Assembly (NCBI GenBank): GCA_036375215.1
Contig: DASUSH010000057.1
Location: 1 to 44,637, forward strand
Length of the DNA stretch: 44,637 nucleotides
Source: DASUSH01 sp036375215
GTDB taxonomy: Bacteria > Actinomycetota > Thermoleophilia > Solirubrobacterales > 70-9
Reading direction: 5' to 3'
Shown: in pieces, positions 13,898 through 21,825 of the stretch
How the letters are laid out: every line of letters starts with the position of its first letter
Position numbering within the stretch: position 1 is the stretch's first letter
Notes under the pieces: model-generated
Databases searched by the model: none
The model's input: only the letters and a program-made list of their open reading frames with translations
Told to the model about the DNA's origin: nothing
Position numbers and translations under genes: made by a program

Positions 13898-15502
13898 CTA
13901 CGGGCCCGGCGTCGCCGGCGCCCGCGCCGCGTCCTCGGTCGCCGCCTCGGCCTCGCGCACCGCGGCGCCCTCGAGCGCATTCGAGAGCGCCCGCACGTAG
14001 GCCTCGGCGGATGCCTCGAGGATGTCCGTGGCGACGCCCTGGCCCGAGGCGAGGCGGCCGTGCGCCCGCACCATCACCGTGACCTCGCCGAGCGCGTCGT
14101 CGCCCTCGGTGACCGCGGAGACCGTGTACTGGCGCAGCTCGCACTCGATCCCGACCGCGCCCTGGATCGCGCCGAAGATCGCGTCGACCGGGCCGTCGCC
14201 GCCTGAGGTCGCCTCCGACTCCTCGCCGGAAGGCAGCTTCACGGCGACGCGGGCCGAGGGCTCGCGCCGGGACGACGCCTCGACGTCGAACCACGACAGC
14301 TCGTAGCGCTGCGCCGAGGCGCGGAGCTGGTCGGAGACGATCGCCTCGAGGTCGAGGGCGGTCACCTGCTTCTTCTTGTCGGCGATCTCCTTGAACCGCT
14401 GGAACGCCTGGTTCAGCGCGTTGCCCTCGACCACGAAACCGAGTGTCTCCAGCGCGTCGCGCAGGGCATGGCGCCCGGAGTGCTTGCCGAGCACGATCAC
14501 CTCGGGCTCGGCGCCGACCTCCGCGGCGGGGATCCACTCGAACGTCGTGCGCTCCTTGAGGACGCCGTCCTGGTGGATGCCGGACTCGTGGGCGAACGCG
14601 TTGCGCCCGACCACGGCCTTGTTCGGCGGCACCTGGTAGCCGGTGAAGCGCGTCACCATCCGGCTCGTGCGGGCGAGCTCGCGGGTGTTCAGGCCGGTGT
14701 CGAGGCCGTGCTCGTCGCCGCGGGTGCGAAGGAGGACGGCGATCTCCTCGAGCGAGCAGTTGCCGGCGCGCTCGCCGATCCCGTTCACGGCGCACTCGAC
14801 CTGGCGCGCGCCGGCGAGGACGCCGGCGTAGGAGTTGGCGACCGCGAGCCCGAGGTCGTCGTGGCAGTGGACGGACAGGCGCACGTCGCGCAGCTCGGGG
14901 ACGAGCTCGTAGAGGCGGGCGAAGTAGCGCGAGTACTCCTCGGGGGTGATGTAGCCGACGGTGTCCGGGATGTTGATCACGGTCGCGCCCTCGGCGACGG
15001 CGATCGCGCAGACCTCGGCGGTGAACTCGACGTCGGCGCGGGTCGCGTCCATCGGCGAGAACTCGACGTCCTCGCAGTACGACCGCGCCAGCGCGACGGC
15101 CGCCTTCGCCTGCCCCCTGACATCCTCGCGGGTCGTCTGGAGCTGGTGCTCGATGTGGATGTCCGAGGTCGAGATGAACGTGTGGATGCGCGGACGTCGG
15201 GAGTCCTTGATCGCGTTCCAGGCGGCGTCGATGTCGGCCTTGTGGGTGCGTGCCAGGCCGCAGATCACGGGCCCCTCGACGTTGCGGGCGATCGCCTGGA
15301 CCGCCTCGAAGTCACCCGGGGAGGTGATCGGGAAGCCGGCCTCGATCACGTCGACGCCGAGCCGCGCGAGCTGCTGTGCGATCTCGACCTTCTCGCCGGT
15401 GTTCAGCGAGATGCCGGGCGACTGCTCGCCGTCGCGCAGCGTCGTGTCGAAGATCTGGACGCGATCCTGCTCTGCTACTTCGGGTGATTCCGGCCCGCTC
15501 AT
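13898..15502 (-). CDS. leuA: 2-isopropylmalate synthase
   Basis: 534 residues. It condenses 2-ketoisovalerate with acetyl-CoA, the committed step of leucine synthesis. DTTLRDGEQSPG (19-30) begins the DRE-TIM barrel, SVHCHDD holds metal-binding His residues, and NGIGERAGNCSLEE is the signature. The C-terminal LeuA dimer/allosteric domain (GDGPVDAIFGAIQG) should allow leucine feedback. The Shine-Dalgarno AGAAGGAGAAG is 5 bases before the ATG. Upstream lies a leucine leader peptide whose Leu codons can pair with this site. The genes after it (AlkZ-like and others) have no clear metabolic link. Confidence 0.96.
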   Translation of the reverse strand: MSGPESPEVAEQDRVQIFDTTLRDGEQSPGISLNTGEKVEIAQQLARLGVDVIEAGFPITSPGDFEAVQAIARNVEGPVICGLARTHKADIDAAWNAIKDSRRPRIHTFISTSDIHIEHQLQTTREDVRGQAKAAVALARSYCEDVEFSPMDATRADVEFTAEVCAIAVAEGATVINIPDTVGYITPEEYSRYFARLYELVPELRDVRLSVHCHDDLGLAVANSYAGVLAGARQVECAVNGIGERAGNCSLEEIAVLLRTRGDEHGLDTGLNTRELARTSRMVTRFTGYQVPPNKAVVGRNAFAHESGIHQDGVLKERTTFEWIPAAEVGAEPEVIVLGKHSGRHALRDALETLGFVVEGNALNQAFQRFKEIADKKKQVTALDLEAIVSDQLRASAQRYELSWFDVEASSRREPSARVAVKLPSGEESEATSGGDGPVDAIFGAIQGAVGIECELRQYTVSAVTEGDDALGEVTVMVRAHGRLASGQGVATDILEASAEAYVRALSNALEGAAVREAEAATEDAARAPATPGP

Positions 15503-15566
15503 GGGCTTCTCCTTCTGGTTGAGACTGCGATGACCTTTTGCTCGCGGCTATCGCGCCGCCCGGCGA

Positions 15567-15626
15567 TTAGTCCCCCCGAGGGGGGAGCAGAAGGAGAAGG
15601 GCCGGGCTGTGGAGCCGGGTGGTCAT
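15567..15626 (-). CDS. leuL: leuA leader peptide (19 aa)
   Basis: ATG at 15626 to TAA at 15567 encodes MTTRLHSPALLLLLPPRGD. It has five consecutive Leu codons (CTT CTC CTT CTG CTC) and a sixth at position 5, ending 64 bases before the leuA ATG. A -10 box (TAATCT) lies 10 bases before the ATG with no Shine-Dalgarno, so the leader is probably translated leaderlessly. The Leu run and position are diagnostic of leucine attenuation. Confidence 0.85.
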   Translation of the reverse strand: MTTRLHSPALLLLLPPRGD

Positions 15627-15636
15627 CGGTCGGCGG

Positions 15637-15642
15637 AGATTA
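15637..15642 (-). promoter_or_regulatory. -10 element of the leuL-leuA transcript
   Basis: TAATCT (minus) lies 10 bases before the leader peptide ATG. TGGAGC, 17 bases further upstream, is a weak -35 candidate. Confidence 0.5.
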
Positions 15643-15706
15643 GCGCACCGTCAGGTTCGGCTCCAGGCGCGGCGCGCCCTCACGATCGCCCTTGCGGCGG
15701 CTCCAT

Positions 15707-16303
15707 CTAGGCGCAATCGCCCTTGCCGGCCTGCTCGACGCCGAGGCACCTGTCCTTGCCCGCGCCGCCGTCCCCGCTGTCCTTGCCGGGGCCGCCGTCG
15801 AGCCGGTCCCTCCCGCCCTTGCCGAACATCGCGTCGTCGTCGAGCCCGCCGAGGATCTCGTCCGGGCCCGCGCTGCCGTCGATCGTGTCGTTGCCGTACT
15901 TTCCCTCGAGCAGGTCGCCGGCGTCGCCGCCGTCGATCTCGTCGTCGCCGGTGTCGCCCTCGACCTCGAAGCGGAGGTCGCCGTCGCCGTCGAAGGAGTC
16001 GTCGGCGTCGCCGAGGTCGACCACGGCCTCGTCGACCCGCTTGCGCGGGCAGCTGACGACGGTCTCGGTGCCGCCGCCCCTGCAGGGGCCCGCGGCCTCC
16101 GGGATCCCGTCCCGGTCGGCGATCACGACCGACTTGCCCCCGGCGGAGACCTCGATCACGTCGCGCTCGTCGCTCGACTTGATCTCGAGGACGCCGCGGT
16201 CGAGGCTCAGCTCGAGGATCTCGGCGCTCGCCGAAGCCGGCGCGAGGATCGCGAACGCGATCCCGAGCGCCGCCGCGGCCAGCCACCGTCCCGCCGGTCC
16301 CAT
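15707..16303 (-). CDS. Secreted calcium-binding RTX-like protein
   Basis: 198 residues from ATG at 16303. Residues 1-27 are a signal peptide (hydrophobic core AAAALGIAFAILAP, cleavage after ASASA). The C-terminal half has imperfect nonapeptide repeats rich in GG-x-G-(N/D)-D (for example GGDAGDLLEG, GNDTIDG, GGLDDDAMFG, GGRDRLDG), the calcium-binding beta-roll of hemolysin-type proteins, ending with a Cys-containing tail. It has no catalytic domain. The start was chosen for the signal peptide and the -10 box 7 bases upstream; longer ORF readings lack sense. It is divergent from the AI-2E family gene. Confidence 0.85.
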   Translation of the reverse strand: MGPAGRWLAAAALGIAFAILAPASASAEILELSLDRGVLEIKSSDERDVIEVSAGGKSVVIADRDGIPEAAGPCRGGGTETVVSCPRKRVDEAVVDLGDADDSFDGDGDLRFEVEGDTGDDEIDGGDAGDLLEGKYGNDTIDGSAGPDEILGGLDDDAMFGKGGRDRLDGGPGKDSGDGGAGKDRCLGVEQAGKGDCA

Positions 16304-16310
16304 TGCACGG

Positions 16311-16316
16311 ATCGTA
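16311..16316 (-). promoter_or_regulatory. -10 element of the RTX-like gene
   Basis: TACGAT (minus) lies 7 bases before the ATG at 16303. It predicts a leaderless mRNA. Confidence 0.45.
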
Positions 16317-16358
16317 ACCCCGACAGGGAACGCCCCGGGCGAATCGAAGAGGGACCGG

Positions 16359-17483
16359 ATGGATGCCGCCGGGATCCAGGCTCGCGCCGTGGCCAAGGTG
16401 GCGATCGTCGCCCTGGCGATGATCGCCGCGGCCCTGCTGCTCGCGTTGATCGTCCTGCACACCCGCACCACCCTGCAGTGGGTCGTGATCGCGGTCTTCT
16501 TCGCGCTCGGCATCGCCCCGCTCGTCTCGCTGGTCGAGCGGGTGAAGGTCCGCGGGCGCGGCCTGCCGCGGTGGCTCGCGATCCTCGTCGTCTACCTGGT
16601 CGGCTTCCTCTTCTTCCTCTTCGTCCTGCTGCAGGTGATCCCGCCGATGGTGAAGGAGGTCGAGAAGCTCGCCTCGCAGCTCCCGACCTACATCCACGAC
16701 TTCGAGGACTGGGCGGAGGGCAACGAGGAGTTCCGGGACTTAAACGACAAGTACGACATCACCAAGACGCTCACCGACGAGGCGAAGCAGCTGCCCTCGA
16801 AGATCGGGTCGGCCGCAGGCGAGGCCGGCCAGCTCACCGTGCAGGCCGCGAGCAACATCTTCGCCGCGATCACGATCCTCGCGCTCGGCTTCTTCCTGGT
16901 GCTGGACCGCGGCAGGCTCTACGCGAACGCGGTGTCGCGGCTCCCCGGGAGCGCGGCGGAGCGCTGGCGCCGGATCGGCGAGGGCATCTTCCGCGTCGTC
17001 AAGTCCTACATCACCGTCGCGCTCTTGTCCGCGGTGATGGCCGGCGTCTTCACCTGGCTCATGCTCGAGCTGCTGGACATCCCGATGGCCGTGCCGCTGG
17101 CGGTCCTCGTGGCGTTCCTCGACCTGATCCCGCTGATCGGGTTCACCCTCGGCGGCCTCCTGATCGCGGTCGTCGCGGGGATCACCGACTTCCCCACCGC
17201 GGCGATCATCTGGGGCATCGCGTTCCTCGTCTACCAGCAGCTCCAGGACCGCGTCTTCCAGCCCCTCATGTTCAAGAGCGCCGTCCACCTGAACCCGGCG
17301 GTCTCGATCGTCGCGATCCTGGTCGGCGCCGAGCTGCTCGGCATCCTCGGCGCCCTGATCGCGATCCCGGTCGCGGGCTCGATCGGGGTCGTGCTCGCGG
17401 AGCTCGTCCCGCGCGAGGTCGAGTCCGGCGAGCCCGTGCCCGCCGGCGCTCACCAGGCCGAGCCCGCGACCGAGCCCTCGTAG
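16359..17483 (+). CDS. AI-2E family transporter (PF01594)
   Basis: 374 residues with about eight membrane segments. Two lie at the N terminus (about 12-60), then WLAILVVYLVGFLFFLFVLL. A soluble region (about 95-160) contains acidic and helical segments. A C-terminal bundle holds AVPLAVLVAFLDLIPLIGFTLGG, the family's PxxG-containing landmark, and YQQLQDRVFQPLMF. Members include the TqsA/YdiK types and Na+/H+ antiporter-like proteins; the cargo is unknown. The ATG has GAGGGA 6 bases upstream. It ends 6 bases before the converging membrane gene. Confidence 0.9.
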   Translation: MDAAGIQARAVAKVAIVALAMIAAALLLALIVLHTRTTLQWVVIAVFFALGIAPLVSLVERVKVRGRGLPRWLAILVVYLVGFLFFLFVLLQVIPPMVKEVEKLASQLPTYIHDFEDWAEGNEEFRDLNDKYDITKTLTDEAKQLPSKIGSAAGEAGQLTVQAASNIFAAITILALGFFLVLDRGRLYANAVSRLPGSAAERWRRIGEGIFRVVKSYITVALLSAVMAGVFTWLMLELLDIPMAVPLAVLVAFLDLIPLIGFTLGGLLIAVVAGITDFPTAAIIWGIAFLVYQQLQDRVFQPLMFKSAVHLNPAVSIVAILVGAELLGILGALIAIPVAGSIGVVLAELVPREVESGEPVPAGAHQAEPATEPS

Positions 17484-17489
17484 CGGCGC

Positions 17490-18260
17490 TCAGTCCCCAG
17501 CGGGGGCCGGGGCCGGCCCGTGCCGGCCGTGGCGGCGCGGGTTGCGCCAGAACCACGGGCTCTCGCGGCCCTCGAAGCGCTCAGCCGCCTTCTCGCGGCG
17601 GCCATCGGAGCGGTAGAGATAGCGGCCCCACAGCGAGTCCGGGCGCCCCATGCGGATCGCGCCGACCAGGCCGACCGGCGGGACGAGGAGCGCCCAGATC
17701 GCCATCCCGAACTTCTCCTTCGCGGCGTTCACGAAGGCGAGCACGATCGCGAAGCCGCCGAAGAAGCCGACGACCGCGAAGACGCCGTCCTCGACGCCCT
17801 TGCCGACCTCGAGCCAGGCCGTGAAGCCGACGAGCACGAACCCGGTGACGATCACCGCGACGATCACGGCGTCGATCGAACGCCGGCCCTCGGACTCCCA
17901 GTAGACGTCGCGGAGGTTCAACCAGAGGGCGAACTCGTCGAGCGTCAGCCCCATGCCGAAGCCGAAGAGGACCGCGAGGATCTCGTGCCAGGGCGCGTCG
18001 GGCTGGACGGTGGTCCCGATCCAGCCGGAGATCAGGACGATGATGATCCCCCAGACCAGGTGGTGGATGTGGGTCCCGCCGACCTCGACGTTGCCCGGCC
18101 ACCAGCGGACCTGGGCGCGAATCAGGTGGGCGCTCGTGCGGATGAAGCCCCAGCTGAAGAGGAACGAGGCGAAGAACAGGAATTGCGGGAGCCGCCCGGT
18201 GTCGACGATCGCGCGCTCGAAGAGGCTGCCGAGGCTCGCGATCGGGAGCGTCGGGTCCAC
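17490..18260 (-). CDS. Integral membrane protein, unknown function
   Basis: 256 residues starting at GTG 18260. About six membrane helices: 26-42, 66-84, 91-112, 130-148, 157-176 and 188-206. A conserved-looking loop GGTHIHHLVWG (61-71) has three histidines next to the second helix, which could bind metal, and an Arg-rich cytoplasmic C-terminal tail follows. I do not recognise a named family beyond actinobacterial hypothetical membrane proteins with the HIHH motif. It starts 3 bases after the oxidoreductase stop, so the two are probably in one operon. Confidence 0.8.
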   Translation of the reverse strand: MDPTLPIASLGSLFERAIVDTGRLPQFLFFASFLFSWGFIRTSAHLIRAQVRWWPGNVEVGGTHIHHLVWGIIIVLISGWIGTTVQPDAPWHEILAVLFGFGMGLTLDEFALWLNLRDVYWESEGRRSIDAVIVAVIVTGFVLVGFTAWLEVGKGVEDGVFAVVGFFGGFAIVLAFVNAAKEKFGMAIWALLVPPVGLVGAIRMGRPDSLWGRYLYRSDGRREKAAERFEGRESPWFWRNPRRHGRHGPAPAPAGD

Positions 18261-18263
18261 GGG

Positions 18264-19289
18264 CTACGGGGTGAGGACGACCTTGCCGACGTTCTTGCGC
18301 TCGGCGAGGAATCGGTGCGCGTCGGCGGCGCCTTCGAACGGGAATGCCGCGGCGACCACCGGCTCGAGGACGCCGCTCTCCAGAAGCGGCGCGAGCGGCG
18401 CGATCATGCGGTCGAGGCTCCCCTCCGCGTCCCACCACTTCAGCATGTTGAGGCCGAAGACGCCCTTGTTCTCGTTCATCATCGCGAGGCTCTGCCACCA
18501 GGGCATCGTCGCCAGGGGCATCTTCAGGAGGCCCTTGGCGACCGCGGCGAGGTCGCGGGTCTCCCCGGTCGACATCTCCGACGCCCCGTACATGACGAGG
18601 CGCCCGCCCTGGCGGAGCGAGCGGTAGCTCTTGCGGAAGCTCGAGGGCCCGATCGCGTCGATCACGACGTCGACCCCGTCTCCCGAGATCCGCATCACCG
18701 CCTCCTCGAAGTCCTCGCTGCGGTAGTCGATCGCGTGGTCCACGCCCTGGGCGCGGATCGCCTCGTGCTTGGAGCCCGAGGCCGTGCCGTAGATCTCGGC
18801 GCCGAGGTGCTTGGCGATCTGGGTGGCGGCGATCCCCACCCCGCCGGCGGCGGCGTGGATCAGGACCCGCTCGCCCGCGGAGAGCCCGCCCATGATCACG
18901 AGCGCCGCGTGGGCGGTGGCGTAGTTCACCGGGAACGCGGCGCCCTGCTCGAAGCTCAATCGCTCGGGTAGCGGCACGACCTGCGCGTCCGGCACCGAGA
19001 CGAGCTCGGCGTAGCCGCCGAAACGGGTCCCGGCGAGGACGCGGTCGCCCACCTTCGCCCCCGCTCCCTCCCCCACCGACTCGACCTCGCCGGCTACCTC
19101 GTAGCCGACCACGCTGGGAGTCGGGGGCGCGTCCGGGTAGGTGCCGGCCCTGGCCATCGTGTCGGCGAAGTTGACTCCCGCGGCGCGCACCGCGATCCGG
19201 ACCTCGCCCGGCTCGACCGGTGGGTCGGGGCGCTCCTCGACCGTCAGGACCTCGGGCGGCCCGGGCTGGGGGATGACGACGGCGCGCAT
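18264..19289 (-). CDS. Zinc-type alcohol dehydrogenase-like / quinone oxidoreductase family protein (MDR)
   Basis: 341 residues. The GroES-like N-terminal domain has RAAGVNFADTMARAG (about 36-50) and GYEVAGEV. The nucleotide site AAAGGVGIAATQIAKHLGA is at about 145-163. The alcohol-dehydrogenase catalytic and structural zinc cysteines are missing, so it is a zinc-free MDR of the quinone oxidoreductase/enoyl reductase/VAT-1 type that uses NADPH. The late segment MPWWQSLAMMNENKGVFGLNML resembles synaptic VAT-1-like members. The ATG at 19289 is preceded at 7 bases by TAGGGT, suggesting its own leaderless promoter, even though it lies close to the hydrolase. Confidence 0.9.
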   Translation of the reverse strand: MRAVVIPQPGPPEVLTVEERPDPPVEPGEVRIAVRAAGVNFADTMARAGTYPDAPPTPSVVGYEVAGEVESVGEGAGAKVGDRVLAGTRFGGYAELVSVPDAQVVPLPERLSFEQGAAFPVNYATAHAALVIMGGLSAGERVLIHAAAGGVGIAATQIAKHLGAEIYGTASGSKHEAIRAQGVDHAIDYRSEDFEEAVMRISGDGVDVVIDAIGPSSFRKSYRSLRQGGRLVMYGASEMSTGETRDLAAVAKGLLKMPLATMPWWQSLAMMNENKGVFGLNMLKWWDAEGSLDRMIAPLAPLLESGVLEPVVAAAFPFEGAADAHRFLAERKNVGKVVLTP

Positions 19290-19296
19290 CGACCGA

Positions 19297-19302
19297 ACCC
19301 TA
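19297..19302 (-). promoter_or_regulatory. -10 element of the MDR oxidoreductase gene
   Basis: TAGGGT (minus) lies 7 bases before the ATG at 19289, in the gap after the hydrolase stop. Confidence 0.4.
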
Positions 19303-19315
19303 CGGAATTGCTCAT

Positions 19316-20203
19316 CTAGACCCGCGCCGCGCGGAGCGGCGCCGCCAGCCACTCGGCGGCCTCGGCGCCGTGGTTGCGCTGCAGGGAGATGTGGCCCTCG
19401 CCCGGGCAGACGACGAGCCTCGCGCCCGGGATCCGCTCCGCCAGCGCCTCGGCGTCGGTGACCGGCACGAAGCCGTCGTCGTCGCCCTGCCAGACCCCGA
19501 CCTCGACCCCGACGCGGCCGAGGTCGAACCCCCATGGCTCCCGCCAGACCCTGTAGTCGCGGATCACGCCGCCGGTGCCGGCCCGGACCGACTGCTTGAT
19601 CGACTCCGCGGCCCAGGTCGGCGAGGGGTCGCGGCGCAGGGCCTCGCGGTCGGCGTCGCTGCCGTCGCAGGCGATGATGCGCTGCATCCCCGCGAGCGGC
19701 GGCAGCGAGACCCCGATCCGGAGCCCCAGCCCGGCCAGCGGAGGAGCCCACCGGCAGAGGGTGAGGAGCCAGCGGTCGAACCAGGCGAGGCCCGCGCGGC
19801 CGGGCTCGACCTCGAACGGGACGACGCCGGCGAGCAGGGCGGCCCGGGTGACACGGGTGGGGAGCGCGTAGGCGCAGGCGGCGGCGTACTGGCCGCCGAG
19901 CGACCACCCCATCACCCCGAAGCGCTCGAGCCCGAGCGCGTCGGCGAGCTCGGCGACGTCGCGCGGCCAGTCGAGCAGGGTCCGCCCCGGGGACGGGTCC
20001 GAGTATCCGGTCCCGGGCCGGTCGGGGGCGATCAGGCGGACGCCGCGCTCGCGGCACGCGGCGTCGAGCGGCGCCGCGTCGAGCCGGGAGCTGATCCCCC
20101 CGTGGAAGCTGAAGACCGGGGTGCCGCAGCGGTCGCCCCACTCGTCGAAGGCGAGCAGGCGGCCGTCCTCGAGGAGGATCCTCCGCGGGTGCGTGGCGCT
20201 CAT
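19316..20203 (-). CDS. Alpha/beta hydrolase
   Basis: 295 residues. The oxyanion-hole motif is FHGGISSR (about 33-40). The nucleophile elbow GWSLGGQ places the Ser at about residue 100. The acid is an Asp in QGDDDGFVPV (about 240-249), and the His is in GEGHISL (about 272). An Arg/Trp-rich cap lies between. The catalytic triad is complete; the substrate is unknown. It follows serA by 16 bases on the same strand and may be co-transcribed with it. It is too far from the men genes to be assigned as MenH. Confidence 0.88.
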   Translation of the reverse strand: MSATHPRRILLEDGRLLAFDEWGDRCGTPVFSFHGGISSRLDAAPLDAACRERGVRLIAPDRPGTGYSDPSPGRTLLDWPRDVAELADALGLERFGVMGWSLGGQYAAACAYALPTRVTRAALLAGVVPFEVEPGRAGLAWFDRWLLTLCRWAPPLAGLGLRIGVSLPPLAGMQRIIACDGSDADREALRRDPSPTWAAESIKQSVRAGTGGVIRDYRVWREPWGFDLGRVGVEVGVWQGDDDGFVPVTDAEALAERIPGARLVVCPGEGHISLQRNHGAEAAEWLAAPLRAARV

Positions 20204-20219
20204 CGGCGCCCGAACCCTC

Positions 20220-21812
20220 TCAGAGATCTACGGCGTATCCCTCGGCGAAGCCGTCGCCGCCCGCGATCTCCGCGACCACGTCGTCGGGCACCGGCGCGTC
20301 GGTGGTGAGCGCCATCACGGCCTCGTCGGAGCTCGACTCCGCGCCGACCGCGGCGGAGACGATGTTGACGCCGTGCTGGCCGAACGCGGTGCCGACGCGT
20401 CCGATCATCCCGGGCTGGTCGGCGTAGCGGAAGACGGCCAGGTGATCCGCGAACGGCATGTAGAAGCTCTGGCCCCAGACGCCGACCAGGTAGGGCACGT
20501 TGCGCGGGCCGACGCCGGTGCCGGCGACCTCGACGAGCCCGCCGTTCCCCGGGACGCGGACCGCGATCAGCTCGGTGAAGTCCTCCGACGCCGACTCGGT
20601 CACCTCGACCAGCTCGATGCCGCGCTCCTCCGCCATCGCCGGGGCGTTCACGAGGTTGACCGGGACCTCGGTGTGGCCGGAGAGGATCCCGACCAGGACG
20701 GAGATCCCGAGCAGCCGTGTGTCGTGGTCGGTGATCCGGCCACGGACCTCGACCTCGACCCGCCCGGCGGCGCCGCCGGCGAGCCCGGTCGCGAGCCGGC
20801 CGAGCTTCTCGCAGAGGGGCACGAACGGCGCGAGCGCCTCCATCGTCTCCGGGCGGACCGCGACGATGTTGACCGCGTTGGTGACGACGCCCCCGGTGAG
20901 CGCGGCCTTCACCTGCTCGGCGGTGACGATGCCGGCGCGGTCCTGGGCCTCCGCGGTCGAGGCGCCGAGGTGCGGGGTGACGACGACGTCGTCGCGCTCG
21001 AAGATCGGGTGCTCGGTGAACGGCTCGGAGGGGAAGACGTCGAGGGCGGCGCCGGCGACCTTGCCCGACTCGAGGCCCGCCTCCAGGGCCTCCAGGTCGA
21101 CGAGCTCGCCGCGGGCGCAGTTGACGATCCGGACCCCGTCGCGCATCGCCGCGATCGCCTCGGCGTCGATCCAGTTGACGGTCTCGGGGGTCTTCGGCAG
21201 ATGGATCGTGATCAGGTCGGCGCGCGCGTAGAGCTCCTCGCTCGAGCCGGCGCCCTCGACGCCCAGCTCGCGGAAGCGCTCCGGCGAGACGAACTTGTCG
21301 AACGCGACGACGTCCATGTCGAACGCCTGGGCGCGCCGGGCGACGAGCTGGCCGATCCGGCCGAACCCGATCACGCCGATCGTCTTCCCGTAGAGCTCGT
21401 TGCCGCCGTAGCGCGAGCGCGCCCACTCGCCGGCGACGAGCGAGCCGTGCGCCTGCGGGACGTTTCGGAAGAGTGCGAGCGCCATCGCGAGCGTGTGCTC
21501 GGCGGCGGCCACGGAGTTCGACTCCGGCGCGTTCGCGACGATTATCCCGCGCCTGGTCGCCGCGGCGAGGTCGACGTTGTCGACGCCGGTGCCGGCCCGC
21601 CCGATCGCGCGGAGGCGGCCGGCGCGGTCGATCAGCTGGGCGGTCAGCTTCGTGCCCGAGCGGATCAGGATCGCGTCGAACTCGCCGATCCGCTCGGCGA
21701 GCTCGTCGGCGTCCCAGTCGAGGCCGAGCTCGACGTCAAACTCCTCGCGCAGCAGGTCGACGCCGGACTCGGCGATCTTCTCCTTGACCAGGACCTTGGG
21801 CCGCTCTGCCAT
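20220..21812 (-). CDS. serA: D-3-phosphoglycerate dehydrogenase
   Basis: 530 residues, the long actinobacterial form. It oxidises 3-phosphoglycerate, the first step of serine synthesis. GRAGTGVDNVDL (about 74-85) is the substrate-side Arg motif, GFGRIGQLVA (about 147-156) binds NAD, and the catalytic His is in TPHLGAST. These are followed by the allosteric substrate-binding (ASB) domain and a C-terminal ACT domain (from about 455, MIGRVGTAFGQHGVNIVSA) that would bind serine. The ATG at 21812 was chosen because MAERPKVLVKEKI matches the family start. It lies 13 bases after the aminotransferase gene, so both are co-transcribed. Confidence 0.96.
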   Translation of the reverse strand: MAERPKVLVKEKIAESGVDLLREEFDVELGLDWDADELAERIGEFDAILIRSGTKLTAQLIDRAGRLRAIGRAGTGVDNVDLAAATRRGIIVANAPESNSVAAAEHTLAMALALFRNVPQAHGSLVAGEWARSRYGGNELYGKTIGVIGFGRIGQLVARRAQAFDMDVVAFDKFVSPERFRELGVEGAGSSEELYARADLITIHLPKTPETVNWIDAEAIAAMRDGVRIVNCARGELVDLEALEAGLESGKVAGAALDVFPSEPFTEHPIFERDDVVVTPHLGASTAEAQDRAGIVTAEQVKAALTGGVVTNAVNIVAVRPETMEALAPFVPLCEKLGRLATGLAGGAAGRVEVEVRGRITDHDTRLLGISVLVGILSGHTEVPVNLVNAPAMAEERGIELVEVTESASEDFTELIAVRVPGNGGLVEVAGTGVGPRNVPYLVGVWGQSFYMPFADHLAVFRYADQPGMIGRVGTAFGQHGVNIVSAAVGAESSSDEAVMALTTDAPVPDDVVAEIAGGDGFAEGYAVDL

Positions 21813-21825
21813 CGGTATCGGCGGC

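Larger units (their letters stand above)
15506..15642 (-). promoter_or_regulatory. Leucine attenuator of leuA
   Basis: The leader transcript holds the leader peptide ORF (15567-15626), a 7-base-pair GC hairpin over its last codons (15571-15586), a second hairpin (15544-15548/15555-15559), and the leuA Shine-Dalgarno. Leader Leu codons 10-13 (15588-15599) are exactly complementary over 12 bases to the Shine-Dalgarno (15506-15517). Inference: starvation stalls the ribosome on these codons, which hides them and leaves leuA translatable. When leucine is plentiful the run is free and masks the site. Actinobacterial leuA leader attenuation is known in general. Confidence 0.7.

Noticed and set aside
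15503..15706. T-box riboswitch for leuA
   Set aside because: No T-box core motif or specifier structure seen. The Leu-rich leader peptide explains the region.
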